From VRUE01 sp035693025 (GTDB taxonomy: Bacteria > Actinomycetota > Thermoleophilia > Solirubrobacterales > 70-9), in assembly GCA_035693025.1 (NCBI GenBank), contig DASSHI010000012.1, positions 1-64,000 on the forward strand: 64,000 nt of DNA, given 5' to 3'. Shown here one piece after another: positions 47,030 to 56,188 of this stretch. Numbering within the stretch: position 1 is the stretch's first letter; each line of letters begins with the position of its first letter. A program made the position numbers and the translations under genes. The notes under the pieces are model-generated. The model had not been told where the DNA came from and searched no databases. It was given only the letters and a program-made list of their open reading frames with translations.

Positions 47030-48190
47030 ATGTCCTTGCGAGAGCTTCGGCGCCTCTACCAGCTGCCCGAGGGCAGCTTCTTTCTCTTCGGCCTACGTGG
47101 CGTGGGTAAGAGCACCTGGATCCGGTCGAAGCTTCCGCATGCGGTCAGATTCGATCTGCTCGACGAGGGCCTCTATCAGGAATTGCTCGCCGATCCCGAG
47201 CCGTTTGCCGGCGCCCTCCGTCGCCTCGACCCCGAGAGCTGGGTCGTGGTCGACGAGATCCAGCGTCTGCCCGGCCTGCTGAACGAGGTACACCGCTTCA
47301 TCGAGGAGCGCGGACTTCGTTTCGCGTTGCTCGGATCGAGCGCCCGCAAGCTTCGTGCCGCAGGGGTGAACCTCCTCGGAGGGCGTGCCCTATGGCGGGA
47401 GATGTTTCCCCTGACCCCCGAGGAGCTGGGCGACGAGTTCGACCTCGACCGCACGCTGGAGATCGGCGCGCTCCCGCTGGTGCTCGCCTCCGATTCCCCG
47501 CAAGAGACCCTGCGCGCCTACGTCCAGCTCTACCTGCGCGAGGAGATCAAGGGCGAGGCGCTGGTGCGCAACCTGCCCGGGTTCGCGCGCTTTCTCCCCG
47601 TCGTCGGCCTCTTTCATGGACAGCTCGTCAACGTCTCGGGAATCGCCCGCGACGCCGGCGTCGCGCGGACGACCGTCGAGGGCTACCTTGGCGTTCTCGA
47701 AGACACCCTCCTCGTCCGCCGCCTGCCTGCCTACGAAGCGCGCCTACGGGTGCGGGAGCGCAAGCACCCCAAGCTCTACTGGGTGGACCCGGGGGTCGCC
47801 CGGGCGGCGAAGCGCGCCTACGGTGCGGTTGCCCAAGAGGAGGCCGGGCATTTACTGGAGGGCTGGGTCCATACCCTTCTGTGCACCTATATGGCCGAGC
47901 GCGAGTTGGCCGAGGAGGTCGCTTATTGGGCGCCGGCGGAGTCCGGAAAGCTAGAGGTCGACTTCCTCCTGCGCCGCGGCTCGGAGCTCTGCGCCATCGA
48001 GGTCAAGTCCGCGCGCCGTACCGATCCCGGGCAACTGGCCGGCCTGCGTGCGATCGCGGAGCTGCCTGGGCTGCGGCGACGGATTCTGGTACATCGCGGT
48101 GCTCGACCCACGAGGACGGAGGACGGAATCGACGTCTGGCCGGTCGAGACGCTCCTCGAAGCTCTGACCGAAGATCGTCTCTGGCCATGA
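47030..48190 (+). CDS. AAA_14/DUF4143 ATPase
   Basis: A 386-aa protein of the widespread AAA_14 + DUF4143 family. It shows Walker A LFGLRGVGKSTWIR (about 20), Walker B WVVVDEIQRLPGLLNEVH (about 85), sensor FALLGSSARKLR, the PLTPEELG block, and a C-terminal DUF4143 nuclease-like fold with VDFLLRRGSELCAIEVKSAR (PD-(D/E)xK-like D..ExK). The family spreads between genomes. Its function is unsettled, with links to mobile elements and toxin-like roles. No Shine-Dalgarno precedes the ATG. It sits behind a tRNA-like fragment within the polysaccharide region. Confidence 0.85.
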   Translation: MSLRELRRLYQLPEGSFFLFGLRGVGKSTWIRSKLPHAVRFDLLDEGLYQELLADPEPFAGALRRLDPESWVVVDEIQRLPGLLNEVHRFIEERGLRFALLGSSARKLRAAGVNLLGGRALWREMFPLTPEELGDEFDLDRTLEIGALPLVLASDSPQETLRAYVQLYLREEIKGEALVRNLPGFARFLPVVGLFHGQLVNVSGIARDAGVARTTVEGYLGVLEDTLLVRRLPAYEARLRVRERKHPKLYWVDPGVARAAKRAYGAVAQEEAGHLLEGWVHTLLCTYMAERELAEEVAYWAPAESGKLEVDFLLRRGSELCAIEVKSARRTDPGQLAGLRAIAELPGLRRRILVHRGARPTRTEDGIDVWPVETLLEALTEDRLWP

Positions 48191-48301
48191 CAGGCGACGA
48201 CCCTTTGCCTGCGCGGTGATACCGAAGTAGGAAACTCTTTGTCTACGTAGTTGTGCTAGAAAGGCTCAATGGACATAGAGGCAATCTGCGAGGGGGGCTC
48301 A

Positions 48302-48508
48302 ATGAGGTCGATCATCTGCAGGCACGCTGCGATTTCAATACTTCTTGGCCAGGTCGCGATCTACTCGGCTGCTTATCTGGTTTCCGGACGGGCGGGGGTG
48401 CATTTTCTTGCCATTGCCTTGTTGATCGGCTGGATTTTCTGGCTCGTCATCGTCGTGGAAAAAATGGCGGCGTCATTGCGCAAAACCGAGAACTGCACTG
48501 AGATATGA
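48302..48508 (+). CDS. Small two-helix membrane protein, unknown function
   Basis: A 68-aa protein with two hydrophobic segments (AAISILLGQVAIYSAAYLV and LAIALLIGWIFWLVIVV) and a charged C-terminus. ATG 48302 is preferred over ATG 48269 because GAGGGGGG lies just upstream. Base composition is lower in GC than its neighbours, like the DUF4143 region it follows. I recognise no family; it may be part of the inserted segment. Confidence 0.5.
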   Translation: MRSIICRHAAISILLGQVAIYSAAYLVSGRAGVHFLAIALLIGWIFWLVIVVEKMAASLRKTENCTEI

Positions 48509-48515
48509 AAGTCGG

Positions 48516-49427
48516 CTACGAGCGCGTTGAAGGCTGCTTTCGACTCTCGCCGCCCGATCCGCGAAACGCCGTAATCACGAGGCTGACTGCCAGTTTGGCG
48601 CCGATCCCCGCATAGACGGCGGCATTGACGACCCGACTGTGCGCTGGGGCGTCGAAGCGGCGGTAGAAGCGGGCCATCCCGCGGTGGAAGGCGATCTCTT
48701 GGCGGAAGGCGCGGCGGCCCCCGCTCGAGCCGCCCTTGACATGGAGCGCTACGCCGGCCGGCTCGTAGAGCACCTTCCAGCCCGCGTCCCAGAATCGGTG
48801 GCACCAGTCGAGGTCCTCCATGTAGAGCCAATAGCCCTCGTCGAGGAGGCCGACCTCGCGCACCGCCTCGGCCCGGCAGAGCATGAACGCGCCGTTGACC
48901 GCGTCGACCGCTCCCGCCTCGTCGTCGCCGAGATGGGTGGCGCGGTACTGGCTGAGCGTGCCGGAGGAACCCTCGCGACGACCGATCCCCATGAAGTGGG
49001 CGAGCGCGGAGAGCGGAGTGGGGAAGGACCGTTTGCAGGCGTGATCGAGCTCGCCACTCTCGGTCAGCAGCTTCACCCCGACCATGCCGATCCGCGCCTC
49101 GCTCCAGAGGCGTTGCAGCGCCGCGTCAAGCGTCCCCGCATACACCTCGGTGTCTGGGTTGAGCAGCAGGACCGCCGGCGCTTCGCTCTCTCGCAGGGCG
49201 AGGTTGTTGGCCGCGGAGAAGCCGATGTTGGCCTGGCGGATCAGCCGCACGTCCGGGAACTCGCGCTCGACCATCACGGGAGTCCCGTCGGGGCTGCCGC
49301 TGTCCACCACAGTCACCCGCATGCCCTCCACCGCGGGGTGTTCGCTCAGCGAACGCAGGCACCGGCGCAGGAGCCCTTCGGCGCCATGGCTGACAACGAT
49401 CACCTCAAGGGCGACGGGGTCGGGCAC
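48516..49427 (-). CDS. GT2 rhamnosyltransferase-like (WbbL type)
   Basis: A 303-aa GT2 enzyme with LEVIVVSHGAEGLLRRCLRSL, VVDSGSPDGTPVM, LLNPDTEVYAGTL (DXD position), the acceptor block VNGAFMLCRAEAVREVGLLDEGYWLYMEDLDWCHR (split), and a C-terminal amphipathic/hydrophobic region. WbbL relatives add rhamnose from dTDP-rhamnose to a lipid-linked primer, consistent with the rfb operon 2 kb upstream. GTG start. A decayed copy of a similar gene start is present at 59974. Confidence 0.85.
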   Translation of the reverse strand: MPDPVALEVIVVSHGAEGLLRRCLRSLSEHPAVEGMRVTVVDSGSPDGTPVMVEREFPDVRLIRQANIGFSAANNLALRESEAPAVLLLNPDTEVYAGTLDAALQRLWSEARIGMVGVKLLTESGELDHACKRSFPTPLSALAHFMGIGRREGSSGTLSQYRATHLGDDEAGAVDAVNGAFMLCRAEAVREVGLLDEGYWLYMEDLDWCHRFWDAGWKVLYEPAGVALHVKGGSSGGRRAFRQEIAFHRGMARFYRRFDAPAHSRVVNAAVYAGIGAKLAVSLVITAFRGSGGESRKQPSTRS

Positions 49428-49708
49428 CTCTGCTCAAACCTCGCTGTATCGGTGGCTCGGAAACGACCCGGGGACGCTCATGTCCCATATTCTCATCATG
49501 TTGCGAATCGTGGGCCGGGTACGAGCCTGCGACTCGCAAAGGGTGATCGAGAAACGGCGGCGGTCACCGGCTCAATAGGGCGCGAACGCCCTCGAACGCG
49601 ATGGATTCGTGCAGACTGGATTTCGTCGAGATATTCGTCGTGGCGACGCTACCAATTGTTTCCGATGAGCCCTTGCTGCCCTCTCTGCCAACGTCACGTG
49701 TCAGGAGG
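49428..49708. other. 281-bp gap without a gene
   Basis: Both flanking genes read leftward. I see no conserved coding, tRNA or repeat. The part next to 49428 presumably holds the promoter of the WbbL-like gene. Confidence 0.5.
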
Positions 49709-51157
49709 TTACGCAGCCGTGGCAACCGCCCCAGGGGGTTTGACCGACTTGCTGAAAAAGCGCTGATAGATCCCGAGACATGACAGCACGGCCGCCGCGG
49801 TCAGCAAAGGCGCCGGTGGCCAGCCATAGCGGACGTCGTAGGAAAGCGTCATGACCGGCAGCAGGTACTGCAGAAAGGCGACGACCGAGAGCAGCACGAT
49901 CGCGGCCCGACGCCGACCGCAGTCGATAACCATGCCGACCATTGCGAGTATCGCCATGAAGAGGACCGGCAGCCCGCCAAGGTGAAAGACCTCTTGGTAG
50001 GTCTGGAGAAGCTCGACGCCGCCGAAGTGAGTCGGCAGGACATCGGTGTAGCCCTTCTCCTCCAGCCGCTCGCCGACGCGCTCTTCCTGGCCCGGTTCCT
50101 TGAATTCGAAGTGGTAGAAGGAGTACGGAATGCCGTCGAAGCCCAACGAGTGGCCGACTTCGGGGTCGATGTACCGGAGCATGTCTTTGGTCACGACCTT
50201 GAGGTAGCTCAGTGGCTGACCCAGGATCGCGGCGCGAGCGAACCCTTCCAACTCTTCGCTCCCTTCAGGATCCAGGTGGAAGTTTTCCCGCCCCACTGAT
50301 TCCCTTACCCAGCTGTAGTAGAAGGGGCCGTATCGTAGCTCCGTCGGTTTCGATTCGCAGAGCTTCCGCGTCCCCTTTGGGGGCGTGAACTTCGAGCAGT
50401 CGGCGAATGGCGCGACGCGCGAGTAGAGGTTCCAGCCCGTCATTTCGTTTATCCCGCTGTAGGGACCAATCGCGGTGGCGATCACTAGATAGGCGATCAA
50501 AAGCAGTCCCGCTGGGACGATCGAGGCGAGCGCCATCGTCGCCCGCTCCCGCAGTGTCCCACCGAGCGCTATGGCGGCCCAAGCCGCCAAGACGAGCGGA
50601 ATCTCGAGCGTTATTGGTCGCACCAACGTCGCCATCATCATCAGCAAGCTCGAAGCCGCCAGCCAGCGGGACGGGTGTTCGTCCCCAAGAGCGTGCAGGG
50701 CCGCCCACATAGCCATGATCAAGAGCGTCGTGAACAGCGTCTCGGAGAGCAGCGTCGACTCCAGGAAGAGGTAGTCGCCGGAGAACATCACCAATGCGGC
50801 TGGGATCAACCCCAGCCAAGCGATCCCGCTGACGCGCTTCACCATCAGGTAGGCGAAGGTTCCCGAGACAAGCCCGAGCAGATGCTGGACGACAATCGTC
50901 ACTGAGAGGTTTGAGGAGAAGAAGAAAATCGCCCGCAGGAACGCCGTGTAGCCGGCTGGCGAGTAGGGGTCGCCGAAGAAGCCGCTCGGTTCAGCTCGGG
51001 TGTAGCGCAGGATGTCGTTCGCCTGCAACGCTGCTGGGTGATAGAGCAACGTCGTAACCACCCGGAGCAGCAAGCCAAGGCCGAGCAGAACAAGGAATGC
51101 TCGATTGTCGTGAGCGATCCGACGCCAATCCTGGCGCTGCGCGACGTTTCCGCTCAT
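49709..51157 (-). CDS. Polytopic membrane protein, GT-C/ArnT-like
   Basis: A 482-aa protein with about ten helices. The first outer loop is YHPAALQANDILRYTRAEPSGFFGDPYSPAGYTAFL (split), in the position where GT-C enzymes hold their acidic catalytic residues. A large outer loop of about 120 residues lies between helices (SGINEMTGWNLYSRVAPFAD and onward), with two Cys. It resembles family 39/ArnT-like lipid-sugar transferases, but membership is uncertain. TAATCT lies 9 nt before its ATG. Confidence 0.65.
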   Translation of the reverse strand: MSGNVAQRQDWRRIAHDNRAFLVLLGLGLLLRVVTTLLYHPAALQANDILRYTRAEPSGFFGDPYSPAGYTAFLRAIFFFSSNLSVTIVVQHLLGLVSGTFAYLMVKRVSGIAWLGLIPAALVMFSGDYLFLESTLLSETLFTTLLIMAMWAALHALGDEHPSRWLAASSLLMMMATLVRPITLEIPLVLAAWAAIALGGTLRERATMALASIVPAGLLLIAYLVIATAIGPYSGINEMTGWNLYSRVAPFADCSKFTPPKGTRKLCESKPTELRYGPFYYSWVRESVGRENFHLDPEGSEELEGFARAAILGQPLSYLKVVTKDMLRYIDPEVGHSLGFDGIPYSFYHFEFKEPGQEERVGERLEEKGYTDVLPTHFGGVELLQTYQEVFHLGGLPVLFMAILAMVGMVIDCGRRRAAIVLLSVVAFLQYLLPVMTLSYDVRYGWPPAPLLTAAAVLSCLGIYQRFFSKSVKPPGAVATAA

Positions 51158-51166
51158 TCGCGCGCA

Positions 51167-51172
51167 AGATTA
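51167..51172 (-). promoter_or_regulatory. Putative -10 (TAATCT) of the GT-C-like gene at 49709
   Basis: On the minus strand TAATCT ends 9 nt before the ATG at 51157. Confidence 0.45.
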
Positions 51173-51245
51173 GAGGATGCGGTGCCGCGCCTGCCCTGGA
51201 TCGCAATATTTCTGCTGTACCCGCCGGGGTCCGTGGCTTCTTCGA

Positions 51246-51251
51246 TAGCTT
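51246..51251 (+). promoter_or_regulatory. Putative -10 (TAGCTT) of rfbF
   Basis: TAGCTT ends 7 nt before the rfbF GTG at 51259; no Shine-Dalgarno precedes the GTG. Confidence 0.45.
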
Positions 51252-51258
51252 TGCCCCG

Positions 51259-52026
51259 GTGAAGGCGGTGATCCTGGCAGGAGGCCTCGGCTCGCGACTG
51301 AGCGAGGAGACGTCTGTACGCCCCAAGCCGATGGTCGAAATCGGCGGCAAGCCGATCCTTTGGCACATCATGAAAATCTATGCCGCTCACGGCATCGAGG
51401 AGTTCGTGATCTGCCTTGGCTACAAGGGCTACCTGATCAAGGAGTACTTCGCCAACTACTACCTGCACAACTGCGACGTTACCTTCGACCTGGCCGCCAA
51501 AGACGCCGAGGTGCACAGGTCCGAAACCGAGCCGTGGCAGGTGACCCTGGTCGACACCGGTGAGGGCACGATGACCGGAGGGCGCCTGAAGCGTGCGCTT
51601 CCGTACGTCGGCGACGAGGACTTCTGCTTCACCTACGGCGACGGCTTGGCGGACATCGACATCTCGGCGTTGATCGACTTTCATCGCCGGCAGCAGCGGA
51701 TCGGCACCGTCACCGCCGTGCAGCCGCCGGGCCGCTTCGGCGCCCTCGACGTCGAGGGGGAGCGGGTTCGCAGTTTCGAAGAGAAGCCTCGTGGGGACGG
51801 CAGCGCGACCAATGGCGGCTTCTTCGTGCTCTCGCCTAGCGTCGCCAAGTACCTCGGGGACGACAGCACCATCTGGGAGCGGGAGCCGGTTCGCGAGCTC
51901 GCCGAGGACGGCGAGCTCGCCTGCTACCAGCACAGCGGCTTCTGGCAGCCGATGGACACGTTGCGCGACCGTCAGGTCCTCGAGGACCTCTGGAACTTGG
52001 GCTCGCCGCCGTGGCGGACCTGGTAA
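51259..52026 (+). CDS. rfbF: Glucose-1-phosphate cytidylyltransferase
   Basis: A 255-aa nucleotidyltransferase of canonical length that makes CDP-glucose. It has AVILAGGLGSRLSEETSVRPKPMVEIGGKPILWHIMKIY (split), the RfbF-typical CLGYKGYLIKEYFANYYLH, FCFTYGDGLADIDI and ATNGGFFVLSP. It commits glucose-1-phosphate to the CDP-sugar branch, separate from the dTDP branch at 43-47 kb. GTG 51259 starts two residues before the first strand. It overlaps rfbG by 16 bp. Confidence 0.94.
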   Translation: MKAVILAGGLGSRLSEETSVRPKPMVEIGGKPILWHIMKIYAAHGIEEFVICLGYKGYLIKEYFANYYLHNCDVTFDLAAKDAEVHRSETEPWQVTLVDTGEGTMTGGRLKRALPYVGDEDFCFTYGDGLADIDISALIDFHRRQQRIGTVTAVQPPGRFGALDVEGERVRSFEEKPRGDGSATNGGFFVLSPSVAKYLGDDSTIWEREPVRELAEDGELACYQHSGFWQPMDTLRDRQVLEDLWNLGSPPWRTW

Positions 52027-53075
52027 ATCCCGGCTTCTGGCGCGGCCGGCGCGTCCTGGTGACCGGCCACACCGGGTTCAAGGGCTCGTGGCTGTCGCTC
52101 TGGCTGCAATCGCTTGGCGCCGAGGTGACGGGCTTTTCCAACGGCTTGCCGACCCAGCCGTCGCTCTACGAGCTGGCCCGCGTCGAGGAAGGGATGGAGA
52201 GCACCGAGGGCGACGTGAGGGACGCCGAGGCGATCGCCCGGGCGATCGCCGACTGCGAGCCGGAGGTCGTCTTCCACATGGCTGCGCAGCCGCTGGTGCG
52301 CCGCTCCTTCGCCGAACCGCGCGCCACCTACGAGACCAACGTGATGGGCACGGTCAACGTGTTCGAGGCCGTACGCGGCAGCAACGGCGTCCGCGCCGTC
52401 GTCAACGTCACCTCGGACAAGTGTTACGAGAACCGCGAGTGGGATTGGGGCTACCGCGAGAACGAGCCGATGGGCGGCCACGATCCCTATTCCAGCTCCA
52501 AGGGCGCCGCCGAGCTCGTCACCAGTGCCTACCGGCGGTCGTTCTTCTCCGACCCAGACGGCCCGCGCCTGGCTTCTGCGCGAGCGGGCAACGTAATTGG
52601 CGGCGGCGATTGGGGGGAGGATCGGCTTGTGCCCGACGTGATGCGCGCTGCCCTGGCCGGCAGGGCGGTGCGGATCCGCAACCCCAACTCGATCCGTCCC
52701 TGGCAGCACGTGGTCAACCCGCTCAGCGGCTACTTGGCGCTGGCCGAGGTGATCTGGGACTCGCCGGACGAGGCCGAGGGCTGGAACTTCGGTCCGGTTG
52801 ATGACGAGGCACGCCCGGTCGGCTGGCTAATCGAGCGCCTGGCCGAGATCTGGCCGGAGCGGATTCGCTGGACCGTCGAAGACGGCCCGCACCCGCACGA
52901 GGCCCACTACCTGAAGCTCGACTCCTCGTTGGCGCGAACGCGTCTCGGGTGGCGGGCGCCGGTCCCACTCGACACCGCCCTCGCCGAGACCGCCGCCTGG
53001 TACCGCGAGCTCGAGGCCGGCGCCGACATGCGGGCGCTGACGCTGGCGCAGCTCAAGCGTTTCGGCGCCGTCTAG
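52011..53075 (+). CDS. rfbG: CDP-glucose 4,6-dehydratase
   Basis: A 354-aa extended SDR making CDP-4-keto-6-deoxy-D-glucose. It has VLVTGHTGFKGSWLSLWLQSLG (split), FHMAAQPLVRRSF, VVNVTSDKCYENREWDWGY, YSSSKGAAELV (YxxxK), RAGNVIGGGDWGEDRLVPD and PWQHVVNPLSGYL, all specific to RfbG. The GTG start lies inside the end of rfbF. It converges on the ThDP enzyme gene with a 17-bp gap. Confidence 0.94.
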   Translation: MADLVNPGFWRGRRVLVTGHTGFKGSWLSLWLQSLGAEVTGFSNGLPTQPSLYELARVEEGMESTEGDVRDAEAIARAIADCEPEVVFHMAAQPLVRRSFAEPRATYETNVMGTVNVFEAVRGSNGVRAVVNVTSDKCYENREWDWGYRENEPMGGHDPYSSSKGAAELVTSAYRRSFFSDPDGPRLASARAGNVIGGGDWGEDRLVPDVMRAALAGRAVRIRNPNSIRPWQHVVNPLSGYLALAEVIWDSPDEAEGWNFGPVDDEARPVGWLIERLAEIWPERIRWTVEDGPHPHEAHYLKLDSSLARTRLGWRAPVPLDTALAETAAWYRELEAGADMRALTLAQLKRFGAV

Positions 53076-53092
53076 GCGCTAGACCGGCAGGT

Positions 53093-54802
53093 TCAGGTCG
53101 ACTCCATCGCCCGCGGGGCGACGAAGGGCTCCATCTCGCTGATCGGGTGGCCGAAGGCGATCTTTGGGTAGGCGTTGGCCTTGGGATCGATCGCCGCCTC
53201 GAGCAGGTAGGGGCCGTCGGCTGCCCACATCTCTTCGACCGCGGCCGCGACCTCGCCAGGCTCCTGCACCCGCCGGCCGGGAATCCCGTAGGCCTCGGCG
53301 ACGGCGACGAACGAGGGGGCTGAGTAGCCCCATATGGTCGACTGGTAGCGACCGTCGAAGTAGGACTCCTGGAACTGGCGCACCATCCCGTGGCAGCCGT
53401 TGTCGAGGATCGCCATCTTCACCGGCAGCCGGTTGCGGGAAACCGTCTGCAGCTCCTGGATGTTGAGCTGGAAGCCGCCGTCACCGGCGACTGCCACCAC
53501 CGGGGCGCCGCTCGCCATGGCCGCCCCGACCGCCATCGGCAAGGCCGAGCCCATCGCGCCCATGCCACCTGAGGTGAGGAAGCGCTGATCGCCGCTCAGC
53601 TCGAGTGACTGGGCGGCCCACATCTGGTGCTGGCCGACGTCGGCGACATAGGCAGCCGGCGCCGGACTGGAGAGATCGTGCATCAGCTGGTTCGGGTTGA
53701 TCCCCTCGATCCCCGGCAGCTCGCCGGTGTCGGGCCACCGCCGGGCCAGCTCGGCGATCTCGTCGGTCCAGCTCTCGTGGCCGCCACCGGGACGGTCAAC
53801 CATCGTCCCATCGAGCGCCTCGATCGCGACCGAGAGGGGCGCGATCAGAGCTTGGCTACCGCTGATCCGGTTGTTGACCTCGCCGGGGTCGACGTCGACG
53901 TGGTGGATCACCCGGTCGGCGACGAAGGCCTCGGTGTCGGCGCCCGTCTGGCGGATGTCGAGGCGGCTGCCGAGTACCAGTAGCGCGTCGCAGCGCGAGA
54001 GGGCGATGTTGGCCCAGCGGTTGCCGTAGGTTCCGATCATCCCGACTCGCAGCGGGTGGTCGAAGGGCAGCGCGTCGACCCCCATCAGTGAGTTGACGAC
54101 CGGCACGCCAAGCTGGTCCGCCAATCGGCGGAAGCCCTCGACGGCGCGGCCGGCGCGGAGGCCGCCCCCGGCGAGGATCAGCGGGCGCTCGGCGGCGGCG
54201 AGGTCGTCGAGGACGCGGGCCAGCGCCTCTGCTGGCAGCTGTGGCCCGGCGTCGGTCGCCGGCGCGTGCGGCAGCGGCGCCTCGACTTCGGCGAGCTGCA
54301 GGTCGAGCGGGATGTCGACCAGGACCGGGCCGGGACGGCCGGAGCAGGCGAGCGCGAAGGCCTCGATCAGCCGGGCCGGCAGCTCCTCGATCGTCTCGAC
54401 GCGCATAGCCGCCTTCGCGATCGGCGCCGCCATCGCCGCCACGTCGGTCTCCTGGAAGCCAAGCTGGCGGATCGGCCGCTTCCGCTTCTGCTCGGAGCGA
54501 TTGACCTGACCGGTGATGAAGACGGCAGGCGTCGAGTCGAAGTGGCAACTGCCGAGTGCGGTCAGGAGGTTGATGGCCCCTGGTCCACTGGTGCCCATCG
54601 CCACCCCCGGAATCCCGCTCATCCGCGCGTGTCCCTCTGCGGCAAACCCCGCCGCCTGCTCGTGGTGGCAGGCGACGATCCGCACCTGGTCGTCGCGGTG
54701 CAGGGCGTCAATGAAGTTGGCGATCATTCCCCCCGCGACTTCGTAGACCGCCTCGACCCGTTGGCCGGCGAGGAACTTCGCGATCCAGTCGGAGGCGCGC
54801 AA
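53093..54802 (-). CDS. ThDP-dependent enzyme of acetolactate-synthase type, YerE-like by context
   Basis: A 569-aa three-domain thiamine-diphosphate enzyme. The catalytic Glu is in VACHHEQAAGFAAEGHAR (about 48). The central domain has RPLILAGGGLRAG. The cofactor motif GDGGFQLNIQEL..ILDN is at about 440-470. It is immediately after rfbH (TTG right after the rfbH TAG). In Yersinia, YerE is such an enzyme and adds the two-carbon unit of pyruvate to C4 of the CDP-3,6-dideoxy-4-ketosugar made by RfbF/G/H. A housekeeping acetolactate synthase would normally sit with ilvN/ilvC. Assignment rests on context. Confidence 0.75.
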   Translation of the reverse strand: MRASDWIAKFLAGQRVEAVYEVAGGMIANFIDALHRDDQVRIVACHHEQAAGFAAEGHARMSGIPGVAMGTSGPGAINLLTALGSCHFDSTPAVFITGQVNRSEQKRKRPIRQLGFQETDVAAMAAPIAKAAMRVETIEELPARLIEAFALACSGRPGPVLVDIPLDLQLAEVEAPLPHAPATDAGPQLPAEALARVLDDLAAAERPLILAGGGLRAGRAVEGFRRLADQLGVPVVNSLMGVDALPFDHPLRVGMIGTYGNRWANIALSRCDALLVLGSRLDIRQTGADTEAFVADRVIHHVDVDPGEVNNRISGSQALIAPLSVAIEALDGTMVDRPGGGHESWTDEIAELARRWPDTGELPGIEGINPNQLMHDLSSPAPAAYVADVGQHQMWAAQSLELSGDQRFLTSGGMGAMGSALPMAVGAAMASGAPVVAVAGDGGFQLNIQELQTVSRNRLPVKMAILDNGCHGMVRQFQESYFDGRYQSTIWGYSAPSFVAVAEAYGIPGRRVQEPGEVAAAVEEMWAADGPYLLEAAIDPKANAYPKIAFGHPISEMEPFVAPRAMEST

Positions 54803-56188
54803 CTAGTCGCGCTCCGCGAGGGCGGCGGTCTCGGCGCTCTCGTTTGGCGGTGCAGCCGCGACTGACGGAGGCACTAGCACTTCGTGAAAGCTCTCGATCA
54901 TGAAATCGAGCTGGGCATCGGTGAGACCGGGGTAAACGCCCACCCAGAAGACGTTGTTCATCACGAAGTCGGCGGCGGCGAGATCGCCAACCCGGCGATG
55001 CTCGGCGTTCAGGTACGCGGGCTGGCGCACCAGGTTGCCGGCGAATAGTAGGCGGGTGGCGATCTTGCGCTCATTCATGAAGCGCAAGACCCGGTCGCGG
55101 TCGACCGGGCAGCCCTCCTTCAGGGCGACCGGGAAGCCAAACCAGCTAGGGTCGCTGTTGGGCGTCGGCTCCGGCAGGATCAGCAGCTCTCGCAGGTCGG
55201 CGAGGCCATCGTGGAGGCGACGGAAGTTGGCGCGGCGGGCGGCGGTGAACGAGTCGAGCTTGTCGAGCTGGGCAAGGCCGACAGCGGCCTGCATGTCGGT
55301 GAGCTTGAGGTTGTAGCCGACATCGGAATAGGTGTACTTGTGGTCGTAGCCGCGCGGCAGGTCGCCGAGCTGGTGGTCGAAGCGCTTGCCGCAGGTGTTT
55401 TCCTTGCCGGGCTCGCACCAGCAGTCCCGGCCCCAGTCGCGGAACGACTCTGCCAGAACCTTGATCTTGCCCTTGTCGACCAGCACGCAGCCGCCCTCGC
55501 CCATCGTGATGTGGTGCGCGGGGTAGAAGCTGACCGAGGCGAGATCGCCAAAGGAGCCGACCGGCCTGCCTTCGTAGGTCGAGCCGAGCGCGTCGCAGCA
55601 GTCCTCGATCAGCCAGAGGTCGTGTTCCTCGGCGAACGCCTTGACGGCGCCGAGGTCGAACGGGTTGCCGAGCGTGTGGGCGACCATGATCGCCCGCGTG
55701 CGCTCTGAGAGCGCTGCCTCGAGCATCGTCACGTCGAGGTTGTAGGTCGGCACCGAGACGTCGACGAAGACCGGGACGAGGCCGTTCTGGACGATCGGGT
55801 TGACGGTCGTCGGGAAGCCCGTCGCGCAGGTGATCACCTCGTCGCCGGGGCGCAGGCGGCGTTCGGCCATTTTCGTCGAGGTGAGGCAGGAGAGCGCGAC
55901 CAGGTTCGCCGAGGAACCCGAGTTGACCAGCAGAGCGTGGCGGACGCCGTTGAGGCGGGCGAAGCGCTTCTCGAACTTCTGCGCCCAGGGCCCGGCGGTC
56001 AGCCAGAATTCGAGCGAGGAGTCGACGAGGTTGACGACCTCGCGCTCGTCGAAGACGCGGCCGGCGAAGGGGATCGGAGTCTCACCCGGCACGAACTCGC
56101 CTGGCGCCAAGGCGACGTCGTGGTACTCGCGGACCAGATCGAGGATCTGGCTGCGCAATTTGGCGGCGCGGTCGGATTCGGGGCTCAT
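54803..56188 (-). CDS. rfbH: CDP-4-keto-6-deoxy-D-glucose-3-dehydrase (E1)
   Basis: A 461-aa PMP-dependent [2Fe-2S] enzyme that removes the C3 hydroxyl. ALLVNSGSSANLVAL and IEDCCDALGSTYEG belong to the aminotransferase fold. At the usual PLP-lysine position it has His (YPAHHITMGEGG), the hallmark of E1/RfbH, which uses PMP instead of PLP. Cluster cysteines appear in RDCWCEPGKENTCGKRF. It needs an E3 reductase (RfbI/DdhD type), which is not in the window. It overlaps the upstream GT2 by ATGA. Confidence 0.94.
   Translation of the reverse strand: MSPESDRAAKLRSQILDLVREYHDVALAPGEFVPGETPIPFAGRVFDEREVVNLVDSSLEFWLTAGPWAQKFEKRFARLNGVRHALLVNSGSSANLVALSCLTSTKMAERRLRPGDEVITCATGFPTTVNPIVQNGLVPVFVDVSVPTYNLDVTMLEAALSERTRAIMVAHTLGNPFDLGAVKAFAEEHDLWLIEDCCDALGSTYEGRPVGSFGDLASVSFYPAHHITMGEGGCVLVDKGKIKVLAESFRDWGRDCWCEPGKENTCGKRFDHQLGDLPRGYDHKYTYSDVGYNLKLTDMQAAVGLAQLDKLDSFTAARRANFRRLHDGLADLRELLILPEPTPNSDPSWFGFPVALKEGCPVDRDRVLRFMNERKIATRLLFAGNLVRQPAYLNAEHRRVGDLAAADFVMNNVFWVGVYPGLTDAQLDFMIESFHEVLVPPSVAAAPPNESAETAALAERD

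Noticed and set aside
47030..48190. DUF4143 ATPase plus small membrane protein as a defence or toxin-antitoxin system
   Set aside because: No antitoxin or nuclease partner is recognisable and the small membrane protein has no known family; only a mobile-module reading is supported.
53093..54802. Housekeeping acetolactate synthase (ilvB)
   Set aside because: No ilvN or ilvC nearby; it is translated directly after rfbH within a sugar operon, so a YerE-like role is preferred, though not proven.
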